Shown here: in pieces, positions 51,600-61,126 of the stretch
Numbering within the stretch: the stretch's first letter is position 1
How the letters are laid out: each line of letters begins with the position of its first letter
Assembly: GCF_002831625.1 (NCBI RefSeq)
Contig: NZ_CP025116.1
Span: 1,874,501-1,938,500 of the forward strand
DNA: 64,000 nucleotides
Reading direction: 5' to 3'
Source: Nonlabens sp. MB-3u-79
Lineage (GTDB): Bacteria; Bacteroidota; Bacteroidia; Flavobacteriales; Flavobacteriaceae
Translations under genes and position numbers: made by a program
The notes under the pieces: model-generated
The model's input: only the letters and a program-made list of their open reading frames with translations
The model's database searches: none
What the model was told of the DNA's origin: nothing

Positions 51600-54116
51600 A
51601 TGAAACACACCTATCACATACACGGAATGACCTGTAATGGTTGCCGTAGTCACGTTGAAAAAACACTTTCTGAAGTGGATGGTGTGAGCAACGCATCTGT
51701 CAACTTGGAAAAAGAGGTGGCTATAATTGAAATGGAATCGCATATTCCTATAGAGACCTTTCAAGAAGCCTTGAAAAACGATGGCGGTAGCTATTCCATT
51801 CATAAATTGGGGTATCAACCAGATGTAGTTGATCAACCGGATGAGGTTTCGGCCTCCACGGGAACTAAAGGAACTGGAACTTTCTATTGTCCCATGCACT
51901 GCGAGGATGACAAAACCTATAACAAGCCAGGCGACTGTCCGGTCTGTGGGATGGATCTCGTAGAAGAACAAAATTTATCAGTCACTACGAGTGAACAGTG
52001 GACTTGTCCTATGCACCCAGAAGTGGTGAAAGACGAATCTGGAGCTTGTCCTATTTGTGGTATGGACTTAGTCCCAATGCAAGCAGATAGTTCTGCAGAA
52101 GAGAAGACCTATCAAAAGTTATTGAAGAAATTCTGGATCGCACTTGGGTTGACCTTGCCCATTTTTTTGATCGCGATGAGCGAGATGATTCCTGACAATC
52201 CGCTCTATGAGGTGATGGAACAAAAAGGGTGGAACTGGATCCAATTTGGCCTCTCCATCCCTGTTGTGTTTTATGCAACTTGGATGTTCTTTGAGCGTGC
52301 CTATAGAAGTATAAAAACCTGGAATCTTAATATGTTTACCCTTATTGGTATAGGTGCTAGTGTGGCGTGGTTATTCAGTGTTTTTGGAATGTTGTTTCCA
52401 GACTTTTTCCCAGAGCAGTTTAAAACAGCATCAGGAGCAGTGCACGTTTATTTTGAAGCCGCTACCGTGATTCTGACCTTAGTATTGATGGGTCAGGTAT
52501 TGGAAGCGCGTGCGCATAGCAAAACCAACTCTGCAGTCAAGGAATTATTAAAGCTCGCGCCTAATAAAGCAGTGCGTGTTGTGGATGGAAATGAAGAAGA
52601 GGTATCCATTGACCAAATTCAAAAAGGGGATATGCTAAGGGTGAAGCCAGGCGATAAAATCCCTGTGGATGGTGTAATTACAGAAGGAAAAACTACGGTG
52701 GATGAATCCATGATCTCTGGAGAGCCTATTCCTGTGGACAAAGCTAAGGACGACAAAGTCACTAGCGGTACCATTAACGGCAATCAATCCTTTTTGATGA
52801 AAGCCGAAAAAGTAGGAAGTGATACCTTACTTTCTCAAATCGTAAAAATGGTAAACGATGCCAGTCGCAGTCGTGCACCTATTCAAAAGTTAGCCGATAC
52901 TGTTTCTGGATACTTTGTTCCTGTAGTGGTGGTAATTTCTCTGATCACTTTTGTTATTTGGGCGATTTGGGGTCCAGAGCCAGCCTATGTATATGCCTTA
53001 GTCAACGCTATTGCAGTGCTGATTATCGCCTGTCCTTGTGCGCTAGGATTAGCAACCCCCATGTCCGTTATGGTAGGAGTAGGTAAAGGGGCACAAAATG
53101 GAGTGTTGATTAAAAATGCAGAAGCCCTTGAGAAAATGGATGAGGTAGATACCTTGATCATTGATAAAACAGGAACCATTACGGAAGGGAAACCAACGGT
53201 GGAGAAAATAGGGGTTTTTGGAGATCGTCCCGATAGCTATAGGGACGAAATAACCCAACTTATAGCATCCCTCAACAGTTCCAGCGAGCATCCACTTGCT
53301 GAAGCTACGGTGAAATATGCCAAGGAAAAGAAAGTCGAACTCTCAAAAACCGAAAACTTTAGTGCCGTTACGGGTAAAGGAGTCGAAGGAAGCGTTGATG
53401 GTAAAAAACTGGCGTTAGGAAATGCCAAAATGATGGAATACGCAAAAGCTTCCATAACGTCAGAAATGGAAACTGAGGTACAGTCCTTTCAGAAACAAGG
53501 GAAGACCGTTTCTTACTTGGCTATAGATGGTGAGCTGTCTGGATATGTGGTCATAGGTGATAAAATCAAAGCAACTAGCGCTAAGGCTATCAAAGAGCTG
53601 CAAGAAAAAGGTATTGCCGTGATCATGCTCACTGGTGACAACCACGATACGGCTCAAGCGGTCGCCAGCGAACTCCACCTAGCCGATTTTAAAGCAGGTA
53701 TGTTACCAGAAGACAAGCTCCGAGAAGTTACCAAATTACAAGAACAAGGTAAAGTGGTTGCCATGGCAGGTGACGGTATCAACGATGCACCGGCACTTGC
53801 TAAAAGTGACGTAGGTATTGCGATGGGGACCGGGACTGATGTTGCCATCGAAAGCGCTATGATTACCTTAGTAAAAGGCGATTTACACGGGATCCTAAAA
53901 GCAAAAAACTTAAGCCATGCAGTGATGAAGAACATCAAGCAAAACTTGTTTTTTGCACTGATTTATAACACATTGGGAGTGCCTGTAGCCGCCGGAGTAT
54001 TATTTCCTTTTTTCGGAATATTATTATCGCCTATGATTGCAGCGCTAGCGATGAGTTTTAGCTCTGTTTCAGTTATTGCAAATGCCTTAAGACTCAAATC
54101 AACATCAATTAATTAA
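51600..54116 (+). CDS. copA: Copper-translocating P-type ATPase
   Basis: An 838-aa P1B-1 ATPase that pumps Cu+ out of the cytosol. In order: an HMA domain with MTCNGC (C12, C15), HMBD 1 (about 96-120, FYCPMHCEDDKTYN then CPVCGMDL), HMBD 2 (about 134-158, WTCPMHPEVVKDES then CPICGMDLVP), then the membrane core with IACPCALGLATP, DKTGTITEGKP and GDGINDAPALAKSDVGIAMG. Two HMBDs behind an HMA domain is a rich metal-binding N-terminus. The promoter region carries an inverted repeat. The cusC and lipoprotein genes precede it on the same strand. Confidence 0.96.
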   Translation: MKHTYHIHGMTCNGCRSHVEKTLSEVDGVSNASVNLEKEVAIIEMESHIPIETFQEALKNDGGSYSIHKLGYQPDVVDQPDEVSASTGTKGTGTFYCPMHCEDDKTYNKPGDCPVCGMDLVEEQNLSVTTSEQWTCPMHPEVVKDESGACPICGMDLVPMQADSSAEEKTYQKLLKKFWIALGLTLPIFLIAMSEMIPDNPLYEVMEQKGWNWIQFGLSIPVVFYATWMFFERAYRSIKTWNLNMFTLIGIGASVAWLFSVFGMLFPDFFPEQFKTASGAVHVYFEAATVILTLVLMGQVLEARAHSKTNSAVKELLKLAPNKAVRVVDGNEEEVSIDQIQKGDMLRVKPGDKIPVDGVITEGKTTVDESMISGEPIPVDKAKDDKVTSGTINGNQSFLMKAEKVGSDTLLSQIVKMVNDASRSRAPIQKLADTVSGYFVPVVVVISLITFVIWAIWGPEPAYVYALVNAIAVLIIACPCALGLATPMSVMVGVGKGAQNGVLIKNAEALEKMDEVDTLIIDKTGTITEGKPTVEKIGVFGDRPDSYRDEITQLIASLNSSSEHPLAEATVKYAKEKKVELSKTENFSAVTGKGVEGSVDGKKLALGNAKMMEYAKASITSEMETEVQSFQKQGKTVSYLAIDGELSGYVVIGDKIKATSAKAIKELQEKGIAVIMLTGDNHDTAQAVASELHLADFKAGMLPEDKLREVTKLQEQGKVVAMAGDGINDAPALAKSDVGIAMGTGTDVAIESAMITLVKGDLHGILKAKNLSHAVMKNIKQNLFFALIYNTLGVPVAAGVLFPFFGILLSPMIAALAMSFSSVSVIANALRLKSTSIN

Positions 54117-54128
54117 TCTATACTTATT

Positions 54129-54716
54129 ATGAAATACACAATTATTTTTCTAAGCCTTGTACTAATGAGTGCTTGTAAAGAAACCTCAAAGGAGGTGGAC
54201 GTTGCACAAGATAACCAAGTACCGCAGCAAGAAACTACTCAAGCTGAGCCTGTCAAGAAAAAACCATTGAGTCCGCATACCAGCGCGATGGCTATGATAG
54301 GTGATGCACACATCCATTTCGACTATTCATCACCTGGAGTTCGCAATCGTATTGTTTTTGGAGGCTTACTTCCTTATGATGTGGTATGGCAGGCAGGCGC
54401 GCACCAAGCAACCTGGATGGAGACCAATAAAGACCTAAGTATTGCCGGTAAGGATTTGAAAGCAGGTAAATATGGTTTTTTTGTAATTCCGAATGAGAAA
54501 GAATGGACCCTTATTTTCAATAGCAACTGGGACCAACACGGCAAGGATGAATACGATGAAAAAGATGATGTATTGCGATTTAAGATCACTCCTAAAACTG
54601 CCGAAGCTATTCAAGAACATTTAGAATACAAAGTGACCAAGACCAGCGACAGCTCAGGTATAATAGCTTTGAGTTGGGAAAAGATCCATATCGAATTTCC
54701 TTTTGAAGTAAAGTAA
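54129..54716 (+). CDS. DUF2911 lipoprotein
   Basis: A 195-aa lipoprotein (MKYTIIFLSLVLMSAC, Cys16) with a Gln/Pro/Lys linker and a DUF2911 domain: DAHIHFDYSSPGVRNRIVFG, WQAGAHQATWMETNKDLSIA, AGKYGFFVIPNEKEWTLIFN. DUF2911 proteins are periplasmic and common near metal genes in Bacteroidetes; no reaction is known. It lies 12 bases after copA and overlaps into the PepSY gene's start region, so the three are cotranscribed. Confidence 0.85.
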   Translation: MKYTIIFLSLVLMSACKETSKEVDVAQDNQVPQQETTQAEPVKKKPLSPHTSAMAMIGDAHIHFDYSSPGVRNRIVFGGLLPYDVVWQAGAHQATWMETNKDLSIAGKDLKAGKYGFFVIPNEKEWTLIFNSNWDQHGKDEYDEKDDVLRFKITPKTAEAIQEHLEYKVTKTSDSSGIIALSWEKIHIEFPFEVK

Positions 54717-54717
54717 C

Positions 54718-55416
54718 ATGGTAAAAAGAAAAACAGCACTTAAAATTAGAAAAGCACATCGGTATTTAGGTATCTTTTTAGGGATTCAGTTTTTAATGTG
54801 GACCATTAGTGGCCTGTATTTCAGCTGGACAGATATTGATGAGATACATGGCGACCAATTCAAAAAGGAAGTGCCAAATCAAACTGCATTTTTAGATTTG
54901 TTGGGAAGCTCTGAGTTGAAGATCCAAGAGCCTATTCGGTCCTTGGAATTGCTAGATATCGCAAATTCACCTTATTACTGGATTAATGAAACAGTACTTT
55001 ACAATGCCCGTACAGGAGCAAAGAAAATAGAACTAACCGCAGATGAGGCCATCAAAGTAGCAGAGCGCTACATGCTCTCAGACTTAGAGTTGGATCACAT
55101 ACAACGTATTGAAACTGTAGATGATCACCACGAGTACCGTGGCAGACCTTTGCCGGCTTATGAGATCACCTACAAGAGCGATGAAAACCTTAAAGCTTAC
55201 GTAGCTATAGAGAATGGAGCTTTTCAAACTGTTCGTCATCGGGATTGGCGGTGGTTTGATTTTTTATGGATGACGCATACCATGGACTATCAAGGACGTG
55301 ATGATTTTAATACCATCGTCCTTAGGGTATTTTCTCTATTGGGATTAATTACCGTGTTCAGTGGCTTTTTACTCTGGTTTACCAGTTCGCCGACGATTAG
55401 AAAAATTAAAAAATAG
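54718..55416 (+). CDS. PepSY-domain membrane protein
   Basis: A 232-aa protein with an N-terminal helix (about 16-33, YLGIFLGIQFLMWTISGLYF), a periplasmic PepSY region (about 85-175, with LTADEAIKVAERYM) and a C-terminal helix (about 200-222). The pattern HRYLG-GIQ-WxxSGLYFSW is that of short PepSY-TM proteins linked to iron or copper reductase systems. It may help reduce or hand over copper; this is inferred from its neighbours. Confidence 0.82.
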   Translation: MVKRKTALKIRKAHRYLGIFLGIQFLMWTISGLYFSWTDIDEIHGDQFKKEVPNQTAFLDLLGSSELKIQEPIRSLELLDIANSPYYWINETVLYNARTGAKKIELTADEAIKVAERYMLSDLELDHIQRIETVDDHHEYRGRPLPAYEITYKSDENLKAYVAIENGAFQTVRHRDWRWFDFLWMTHTMDYQGRDDFNTIVLRVFSLLGLITVFSGFLLWFTSSPTIRKIKK

Positions 55417-55608
55417 AATTGGATAATAGAAGGAATTCATAAAAGCACATTTATGGAGTATAATGACAAAATGAAGAAAAATAACTAGTAGTATTTGGGC
55501 GCCCGAGCGCGCTTTCGGCTCTATCTTTTTTATGCCTAAAAAGTCACAAAAAAGGATGCCACCTCAATCCCTGGCGCAGGTTTGTGCTGACCATGAAAAT
55601 TAAAAATT

Positions 55609-57339
55609 ATGAAAAAGAATATTTTATATATAGGAATTGCAGTAGTCGCAGGCTTGTTGGCGGGGTGGCTCTTATTTGGAAATAATAGTACTGAGACAAG
55701 TTCAAGTACAGAGGTGTCTGATACTCACGATCATTCTAGTGAAACAGCACAACAAATGTGGACCTGCTCCATGCACCCACAAATCATGCAGTCAGAACCA
55801 GGAGATTGCCCTATTTGCGGTATGGAGCTTATTCCAGCCCAATCCAGTGCAGAAGGTCTTGCAGCAAATGAAATCAAAATGACCAAAAACGCCATGGCAC
55901 TCGCTAATATTCAAACCACAAAGGTAGGTAGCAGTGTGGCTTCTGATGATGAGGGAATGATGTCACTGTCTGGGAAGATTGCTGCTAACGATGAAAACAA
56001 CACTGTTCAGTCCAGTTATTTTGATGGTCGTTTGGAACAACTGAATATAAGTTACGAAGGCCAGCAAGTAAGTCGGGGACAATTATTAGCCACGATATAT
56101 GCACCTCAACTGGTAGCAGCTCAACAAGAATTAATTACAGCAGCTTCTTTAAAAAAATCTCAACCAGAATTGTATCAAGCGGTAAGAAATAAATTAAAGA
56201 ATTGGAAACTTTCAGAAAGTCAAATTAACGCTGTAGAGTCCTCAGGGAATGTAAGAGAAAATTTCCCGGTTTACGCAACGGTTTCAGGAACAGTGGCGCA
56301 AGTCATGGCTGCAGAAGGCGATTATTTAAAACAAGGACAACCTATTTTAAAACTAAATAACTTGAATTCGGTTTGGGCAGAATTTGATGCTTATGAAAGT
56401 CAAATAGCTAGACTTAAAGTAGGACAACAAATAAAAGTAACCACCAATGCATATGCTGATAAGGAATTTGATGCCACCGTATCTTTTATAGATCCTATGC
56501 TTAACAATGCTACTCGTACGATTACCCTAAGAGCAACACTTAAAAATACAGAAGGTATTTTTAAGCCGGGAATGTTTGTTACTGGCAAATTAAAAGGAGA
56601 AATAAATAGGAATGATGCATCACTTACTGTTCCTGCAAGTGCTGTGATGTGGACGGGAGAACGTTCCTTGGTTTACATTAAAACAAATCCCAACGAACCT
56701 GTTTTTGAAATGCGTGAAGTGAGCATTGGTAGTCGTAGTGGTGAAAATTATACAATTACTGCCGGCCTTCAAAATGGCGATGAGATTGTTACCAACGGTA
56801 CGTTTACGGTGGATGCAGCTGCTCAATTACAAGGTAAAAACTCCATGATGAACCAAGGGAAGCAAGAGGTCTCTGAAGTGCCCTTGTCTGAAATGAAAAT
56901 GAAATTCTCAGAGAGTTTTCAAAAGGACTTTAAAAAGGTTCTACAATCTTATTTGCAAATGAAAGATGCTTTTGTGAACAGTGATGCTGAAAAGGTTTCC
57001 GCTTTCGCGAAAGCGACATCAAAATCTTTAAAGGCTGTAGCTATAGGAAGTCTGGGACAAATGGAGCAATCTCATATTAAGAAAAGTATTGAAATGCTCA
57101 ATGCTATTGCTAAAAATGAAAACCTAGAAAACCAGCGAGATCATTTTGTTGTGCTTAATGAGAACATGGTAGTTATCGCAATGAATGTAGAAGGAGCAAG
57201 TCCCATATACGTTCAGAAATGTCCTATGGCTAACAACAACAAAGGTGCTGTCTGGTTGAGTACCGAAAAAGACATAAAAAATCCGTATTACGGAGATGCG
57301 ATGTTGACCTGTGGGAGTGTGATTGAAGAGATCAATTAA
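55609..57339 (+). CDS. cusB: CusB-like RND adaptor with HMBD and DUF3347
   Basis: A 576-aa membrane-fusion protein: N-terminal anchor (about 5-24), HMBD (about 50-77, MWTCSMHPQIM then CPICGMELIP), lipoyl/beta-barrel adaptor core (about 95-400, with YEGQQVSRGQLLATIYAPQL, TVSGTVAQVMAAEGDYLKQG) and a C-terminal DUF3347 region (about 420-576, with FQKDFKKVLQSYLQMKDAF). It joins CusA to CusC and probably gathers copper. It lies 190 bases after the PepSY gene. The 16-bp palindrome at 57000 encodes SAFAKA. A terminator follows. Confidence 0.93.
   Translation: MKKNILYIGIAVVAGLLAGWLLFGNNSTETSSSTEVSDTHDHSSETAQQMWTCSMHPQIMQSEPGDCPICGMELIPAQSSAEGLAANEIKMTKNAMALANIQTTKVGSSVASDDEGMMSLSGKIAANDENNTVQSSYFDGRLEQLNISYEGQQVSRGQLLATIYAPQLVAAQQELITAASLKKSQPELYQAVRNKLKNWKLSESQINAVESSGNVRENFPVYATVSGTVAQVMAAEGDYLKQGQPILKLNNLNSVWAEFDAYESQIARLKVGQQIKVTTNAYADKEFDATVSFIDPMLNNATRTITLRATLKNTEGIFKPGMFVTGKLKGEINRNDASLTVPASAVMWTGERSLVYIKTNPNEPVFEMREVSIGSRSGENYTITAGLQNGDEIVTNGTFTVDAAAQLQGKNSMMNQGKQEVSEVPLSEMKMKFSESFQKDFKKVLQSYLQMKDAFVNSDAEKVSAFAKATSKSLKAVAIGSLGQMEQSHIKKSIEMLNAIAKNENLENQRDHFVVLNENMVVIAMNVEGASPIYVQKCPMANNNKGAVWLSTEKDIKNPYYGDAMLTCGSVIEEIN
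57000..57015. repeat. Iterated 16-bp palindrome, copy 9 (in the cusB-like gene)
   Basis: Perfect CGCTTTCGCGAAAGCG, read as (S)AFAKA in the DUF3347 region. Confidence 0.9.
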
Positions 57340-57387
57340 TACACATAGCAAAAGCTTAGAACCCTATAAAAGGAACCACATATATGA

Positions 57388-57417
57388 AACCACGCTATAA
57401 AAACAGCGTGGTTTTTT
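57388..57417 (+). terminator. Terminator of the copper cluster
   Basis: A 9-bp perfect stem AACCACGCT/AGCGTGGTT with an 8-base loop and a T-run. Confidence 0.85.
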
Positions 57418-57437
57418 GGTTGTTTTCTTTTTAGTGT

Positions 57438-57659
57438 CTATCCTTTAGAAGACGGAACAGCACAGCTAGCCGCTTCTTTTTTTATACCTAACTTCATCAA
57501 GATGGTTTCTAATAAGCACCACTTTGTAAAAGCAGATTGTATCAAGTTTACTCCTATAAAAACCGTAAACCACATCCAATTCGGGTTGACATAAACCGTT
57601 AGTACAACACTCAATAATACCATGGTACCTGCGATTATTCTAAAATATTTGTTTAACAT
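57438..57659 (-). CDS. DUF2892 small membrane protein
   Basis: A 73-aa protein with two membrane helices: MLNKYFRIIAGTMVLLSVVL then PNWMWFTVFIGVNLIQSAFT, followed by CLLETILMKLGIKK and a Cys-containing tail. It matches DUF2892 (YgaP-type membrane domain), often found alone beside rhodanese or efflux genes. It is the last gene of the minus-strand RND operon. A 12-base A run lies just upstream of its start on its own strand. Confidence 0.8.
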   Translation of the reverse strand: MLNKYFRIIAGTMVLLSVVLTVYVNPNWMWFTVFIGVNLIQSAFTKWCLLETILMKLGIKKEAASCAVPSSKG

Positions 57660-57667
57660 AATTCTTG

Positions 57668-57679
57668 TTTTTTTTTTTT
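57668..57679 (-). repeat. Homopolymer tract (A12 on the minus strand)
   Basis: T12 on the plus strand, about nine bases upstream of the DUF2892 start codon. Tracts of this length slip easily in replication. Confidence 0.75.
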
Positions 57680-57760
57680 GAAATTTATTTATAAGAACAG
57701 CTGTTAGCTTAACAGGGTCCTGACTTTTAATGAGGTATGCAACTCTAATATCCGTTGATA

Positions 57761-57779
57761 GTTCCAGCGCAGCTGGAAC
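57761..57779. other. Intergenic hairpin
   Basis: GTTCCAGC and GCTGGAAC around a 3-base loop, between the RND pump gene and DUF2892. No T-run follows, so it may stabilise or process the operon mRNA. Confidence 0.45.
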
Positions 57780-57797
57780 GCTCAACTTTGCAAATTG

Positions 57798-60700
57798 CTA
57801 TTTATAATTTTTCTTTTCTATCATGTAATACACCAGTGGCACGACCAATAAAGTGAGCACTGTAGAAACAATAGTTCCACCCATTAAGGAGATGGCCAGT
57901 CCTTGGAAAATAGGGTCAAATAATATGACAAAAGCCCCAATAACCACGGTTCCAGCTGTTAATAAAATAGGTGTCGTACGTACAGCTCCAGCTTCAATAG
58001 CGGCTTGTTTTAAAGGCACGCCTTCGTCAGTTCGTAAATTGATAAAGTCAATAAGCAACACCGAGTTCCTGACCATAATTCCCGCCAAAGCAATCATTCC
58101 AATAAATGAGGTAGCGGTAAAGAAAGCACCCATCAACCAGTGACCTAAAATAATACCGATTAAGGATAATGGTATGGCTACCATCATCACTATAGGCGCT
58201 TTGAAATTTTGAAACCATCCTACAATTAAAATATAAATCAAAATGATAGCACCCAAGAAGGCGATACCTAGATCTCTAAATACTTCTAGCGTAATTTGCC
58301 ATTCACCATCCCACTTGACCGTGTAATCATCTTCAAAGTCTGGTTGTCCCAAGTACATTTCGTTAATTGCATATCCTTCTGGCATAGGTATGGCTTTTAA
58401 CTTTTCTTCCATCCCTAAAATAGCATAGGCGGGACTTTCTAGTTCGCCGGCCATATCGGCCATGACATAGACTACTCGTTTTTGATTCTTACGATAGATG
58501 CTTTTAGCACTTGTGGTTTTTGTAATATCAACCAAATCAGCAATAGGTATCATATCCCCTTGATTTGATGTCACACGTAATTGTGAAATATCTTGCACGG
58601 TGGATTTTTCTTTTTCGTCAAGCGCCAAGACAATTCCTATTTGTTGCACCGCATCTTCATCGTAGAGCGAAGTGATCGGACGGTTAGACAAAGCTAAATT
58701 CATGGTTTGAGCAATTTGTTGAGGAGCTACTCCATACAACATTGCTTTTTCCTTGTTAATAGTGAATTGATATTCTATTTGGTCGTCTTCAACCATCCAG
58801 TCTATATCCACCACATCATCAGTGTTCTTCAGGATGTTTTTAACCTCCTTAGCTACCGCTATTTGCCCCTCGTAGTTAGGTCCATAGACCTCAGCAACAA
58901 TAGTAGATAATACAGGTGGTCCTGGTGGAACTTCTACCAGCTTGACATTAGCGTTATACTTAGCCGCAATCTTTTTAATGTCTGGTCGGAATAGGCTTGC
59001 AATGTCATGACTCTGTGCATCACGTTCCCCTTTATCAATCAGGTTGACCTGAATGTCTGCCATATTACTACCACCACGTAAATCATAGTGACGGACCAAT
59101 CCGTTAAAAGTAATAGGCGCAGAGGTACCTATATAGTTTTGGTAGTTAACTACTTCAGGTCTTGAAGACAGGTATTGAGCAATTTCTTGAGTGACCACAC
59201 CAGTGCGCTCTAGCGTAGTTCCTTCGGGCATATCAATGATTACTTGAAATTCGTTTTTGTTATCAAAAGGAAGCATTTTTACAGCGACAGAATTGGTGAA
59301 AAACAAGCCCATAGTAGCTAATAAAATTACGAAGGTACCCCCTAAGAACAACCAACGTGTGGAGCGACTTTCCATCAAAGGACGTTGGAATTTAGCATAC
59401 AACCTGTAAATCAAAGTTTCTTCTAGTGGTTTTTCTGCTTTTTTAACAGCTCCTTTTTTCTCTTTTTCTCTTAAGAAAATATATCCCAAATAAGGGGTAA
59501 TCGTAAGGGCTACAAAGAGTGATAATATCATAGCAATAGACGCTCCTATAGGCATAGGAGCCATATAAGGTCCCATCAGTCCAGATACAAATGCCATAGG
59601 TAATACCGATGCGATCACCGTAAACGTGGCAAGTATGGTAGGGTTTCCAACTTCGTTAATGGCGTATAGTGCTGCCTCCTTAAAGGGTAGGCGTTTCATT
59701 TTAAAATGCCGGTGCATGTTCTCTGCAATAATGATGGAGTCATCCACCACAATACCCGTCACAAAAACTAAGGCAAAAAGCGTGATCCTGTTCAAGGTAT
59801 AATCCAATGCGTAATAGCTTAATAGGGTCAATGCAAAGGTGATAGGTACTGATAAAAACACCACTAACCCACCGCGCCAGCCCATAGCAAGCATCACTAC
59901 AAATGTTACGGCAAAGATAGACCCGATGAGGTGCAGGAGTAGTTCAGATACTTTTTGAGAAGCTGTTTCACCATAATTTCTAGTGATTTCTACATGAACA
60001 TCGTCAGGTATAAGGGTCTTGCGTAAATGCGCCACTCTATCTATAATAATATCTGCAATTTTCATGGCATCGGCACCTTTGCGTTTTGCAACAGATAAAG
60101 TCACGGCAGGATATTCAGATAGGTAATCTGTTTTTTTATCACTTCCTTGACCAAAACCTATGCTCACGTAACTCTGTGGTACTTGTGGACCGTCTATGAT
60201 TTGAGCTACTTGCTTTAAATAAATGGGTTGATTTTGTTGCACTCCGATCACCAGGTTTTCTACATCGGTGACACTCGTAAGGAATTTGCCTGTGTTGACC
60301 GTAAATTCGGTATCATTTCTATCAAAAGTACCGGAGTTTAACTGGGCATTATTTGCCTTGATCATTTTAGAAACCGACATAAAATCCAGACCGCTGGCAG
60401 CTAATTTATTCTTGTCCAGTACTACGCGCAACTGACGTTCACTGCCACCTATTTTATGTGTAATGGCAACATCGTTTACTTTTTCAATTTCGGCTTTTAG
60501 TTCTTGTGCCATTTGTCCCAATTGAAAACCGTTATAGTTTTCACTCCACAGGGTTAGTCCTAACATCGGGACATCATCTATGGCACGTGTTTTTACCAGC
60601 GGCATACTAACCCCTTCTGGCATCTGATCCATATGTTTGTTGATCTCGTTGTAGAGCTTCACAAAACTACGTTCAATATCTTCTCCTACATAAAACTGTA

Positions 60701-60992
60701 CAATGACCATTCCTTGTTCTTTCATAGAAGTAGAATAGACATATTCCACTCCTTTGATGTTTGAAATGAGTTGTTCCAGAGGTTTGATCACACGGGATTC
60801 TACCTCGGTAGGGCTGGCGCCAGGGTATCCCACAAAAATATCGGCCATTGGGACGTCTATTTGTGGTTCTTCTTCTCGCGGTATTAAAAACGAGCTGTAC
60901 ACACCTACGACCATAAATACGATCATTAAAAGCACTGTCAGCTTTGAATTCATAAAGACTTTGGCAATTTTGCCGGCTACTCCTTCTTTCAT
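57798..60992 (-). CDS. AcrB-like RND efflux permease
   Basis: A 1064-aa RND pump with 12 predicted membrane segments and two large periplasmic loops. FVTGIVVDDSIIIAENMHRH carries the double aspartate of the proton relay typical of AcrB/MexB-type pumps, unlike CusA-type metal pumps. GASPTEVESRVIKPLEQLI is the usual first porter-domain motif. Substrates cannot be told. It is third in the operon after the TolC-family and adaptor genes, with the adaptor 134 bases away. Confidence 0.92.
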   Translation of the reverse strand: MKEGVAGKIAKVFMNSKLTVLLMIVFMVVGVYSSFLIPREEEPQIDVPMADIFVGYPGASPTEVESRVIKPLEQLISNIKGVEYVYSTSMKEQGMVIVQFYVGEDIERSFVKLYNEINKHMDQMPEGVSMPLVKTRAIDDVPMLGLTLWSENYNGFQLGQMAQELKAEIEKVNDVAITHKIGGSERQLRVVLDKNKLAASGLDFMSVSKMIKANNAQLNSGTFDRNDTEFTVNTGKFLTSVTDVENLVIGVQQNQPIYLKQVAQIIDGPQVPQSYVSIGFGQGSDKKTDYLSEYPAVTLSVAKRKGADAMKIADIIIDRVAHLRKTLIPDDVHVEITRNYGETASQKVSELLLHLIGSIFAVTFVVMLAMGWRGGLVVFLSVPITFALTLLSYYALDYTLNRITLFALVFVTGIVVDDSIIIAENMHRHFKMKRLPFKEAALYAINEVGNPTILATFTVIASVLPMAFVSGLMGPYMAPMPIGASIAMILSLFVALTITPYLGYIFLREKEKKGAVKKAEKPLEETLIYRLYAKFQRPLMESRSTRWLFLGGTFVILLATMGLFFTNSVAVKMLPFDNKNEFQVIIDMPEGTTLERTGVVTQEIAQYLSSRPEVVNYQNYIGTSAPITFNGLVRHYDLRGGSNMADIQVNLIDKGERDAQSHDIASLFRPDIKKIAAKYNANVKLVEVPPGPPVLSTIVAEVYGPNYEGQIAVAKEVKNILKNTDDVVDIDWMVEDDQIEYQFTINKEKAMLYGVAPQQIAQTMNLALSNRPITSLYDEDAVQQIGIVLALDEKEKSTVQDISQLRVTSNQGDMIPIADLVDITKTTSAKSIYRKNQKRVVYVMADMAGELESPAYAILGMEEKLKAIPMPEGYAINEMYLGQPDFEDDYTVKWDGEWQITLEVFRDLGIAFLGAIILIYILIVGWFQNFKAPIVMMVAIPLSLIGIILGHWLMGAFFTATSFIGMIALAGIMVRNSVLLIDFINLRTDEGVPLKQAAIEAGAVRTTPILLTAGTVVIGAFVILFDPIFQGLAISLMGGTIVSTVLTLLVVPLVYYMIEKKNYK

Positions 60993-61059
60993 TAGGTATA
61001 TTTTTTGAGCGTTTTAAATGGCTTGTCGATTTCTGTCGAGAGCTGTCTGTCTTTTTTGG

Positions 61060-61076
61060 CGCTTTTCGCGAAAGCG
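61060..61076. repeat. Variant copy of the iterated palindrome
   Basis: The sequence around GCTTTTCGCGAAAGCG has one inserted T; it lies between the adaptor and pump genes. Confidence 0.6.
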
Positions 61077-61126
61077 AAAACAATTATAAAAAAGAGGTTG
61101 ACGGCTATGCTTAACGCGGTATTTAG

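Noticed and set aside
51600..54116. Mercury or zinc specificity for the CopA ATPase
   Set aside because: The CPC motif, HMA domain and HMBDs together with CusABC indicate copper/silver.
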